Below, piece by piece: positions 63,630 through 64,000 of a DNA stretch of 64,000 nt; the first letter of the stretch is position 1, and every line of letters starts with the position of its first letter. The notes below the pieces were generated by a model. It saw only the letters and a program-made list of their open reading frames with translations. It ran no database searches and was not told the origin of the DNA. This stretch comes from Rhodococcus sp. HNM0569 (GTDB lineage: Bacteria; Actinomycetota; Actinomycetes; Mycobacteriales; Mycobacteriaceae): NCBI RefSeq assembly GCF_012726205.1, contig NZ_JAASAE010000002.1, forward strand, positions 248,001 to 312,000, read 5' to 3'. Both the position numbers and the translations under genes were made by a program.

Positions 63630-64000
63630 ATGGGCCAGTTCACGCGCTATGTCGCACTGGGGGATTCGTTCACCGAAGGGGTCGGCGATCCCGACCCGGC
63701 GCGCGCGAACGGGCTGCGCGGCTGGGCCGACCTGGTGGCCGAACAGCTCGCGGCGCACAGCGCCGACTTCACGTACGCGAACCTCGCCGTGCGTGGGCGG
63801 TTGCTCGGGCCCATCCTCGACGAACAGATCGAGCCTGCACTCGCGATGAACCCCGACCTCGTCACGATCTACGCAGGCGGCAACGATCTGATGCGGCCCA
63901 AGGTCGACGTCGACGCGCTCGTCGCCCGGTACGACGCCGCGATCGGCCGACTGGCCCGCGGCGGCGCGACGGTCGCACTGTGGACGGCCTACGACGCCGG
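63630..64000 (+). CDS. SGNH/GDSL hydrolase, cut by the window end
   Basis: The first 123 residues of a GDSL-type esterase/lipase: block I YVALGDSFTEGVGDPDP with the nucleophile Ser, block II with ANLAVRGRLLG, and block III in TIYAGGNDLMRPKVD. The ATG at 63630 is preceded by AAGGGATC. The C-terminal Asp-His block lies beyond 64000. An intracellular or surface esterase is likely; no signal peptide is visible. Confidence 0.85.
   Translation, partial: MGQFTRYVALGDSFTEGVGDPDPARANGLRGWADLVAEQLAAHSADFTYANLAVRGRLLGPILDEQIEPALAMNPDLVTIYAGGNDLMRPKVDVDALVARYDAAIGRLARGGATVALWTAYDA

Noticed and set aside
1-64000. CRISPR arrays, rRNA genes or prophage structural genes.
   Set aside because: No regularly spaced repeats, rRNA-like segments or phage structural proteins were seen; the only repeated arrays are the transposon end and the ArsR boxes.

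Overview
The window is high-GC actinobacterial DNA and most resembles a mycolic-acid-containing member of the Mycobacteriales (Rhodococcus, Gordonia or a relative). The right two thirds (from about 20.3 kb) follows the gene order known from the M. tuberculosis region Rv3304 to Rv3264c: ggct-lpdA, glpD, nei-lhr, pcd-lrpA-lat, accA3, sufE-like, sseA, maf-accE5-accD5, birA, PH-domain protein, gtrA, purK-purE, TIGR03089 protein, LCP protein, rmlD-wbbL-manB. GTG starts, 4-base stop/start overlaps and leaderless promoters (TAnnnT placed 6-7 bases before the start codon) are common.

Left part, 1-19917: this looks like one arm of a Tn7/Tn5053-like transposon carrying heavy-metal resistance genes. The transposition operon tnsA-tniA-tniB-tniQ (minus strand, 19814 to 15078) lies beside a transposon end (19834-19917) made of three repeats of a TGTCAGTTTCTCAA-type site and ending in ACA. 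Inward of it are: (i) a cadmium/lead-type operon of a CmtR-like ArsR, a P1B ATPase, a frameshifted signal peptidase II gene and a DUF3703 gene; (ii) a MerR with the exact three-cysteine spacing of mercury-sensing MerR, plus a thioredoxin-fold partner; (iii) a copper module with a two-component system, SHOCT protein, multicopper oxidase, DUF305 protein, CopB-type ATPase and a lipoprotein; (iv) an arsenic module with an ArsR repressor fused to an arsinothricin/phosphinothricin-type N-acetyltransferase and a divergent flavoprotein. The far end of the element was not found and probably lies left of base 1.

Junction, 19918-20338: the transposon appears to have inserted into a tnpB gene of an IS605/IS607-type element. 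Only its zinc-ribbon 3' end and the omega-RNA-like right end remain. That right end abuts the stop codon of the chromosomal gamma-glutamylcyclotransferase-like gene.

Chromosomal part, 20339-64000: glycerol use (glpK/glpD divergent), DNA repair (nei2-lhr), lysine catabolism (lat and pcd flanking the Lrp regulator lrpA), and acyl-CoA carboxylase subunits for fatty and mycolic acid precursors (accA3, accE5, accD5, with birA). There are also cell-wall genes (lcp, rmlD, wbbL, manB, gtrA), purine synthesis (purK-purE) and a second two-component system. Inserted into the otherwise conserved accA3-sufE-sseA-maf segment are three condensation-domain (PapA-like) acyltransferase genes and a 14-helix MFS exporter gene. 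Together they look like an uncharacterised lipid or acyl-glycoconjugate assembly and export system.
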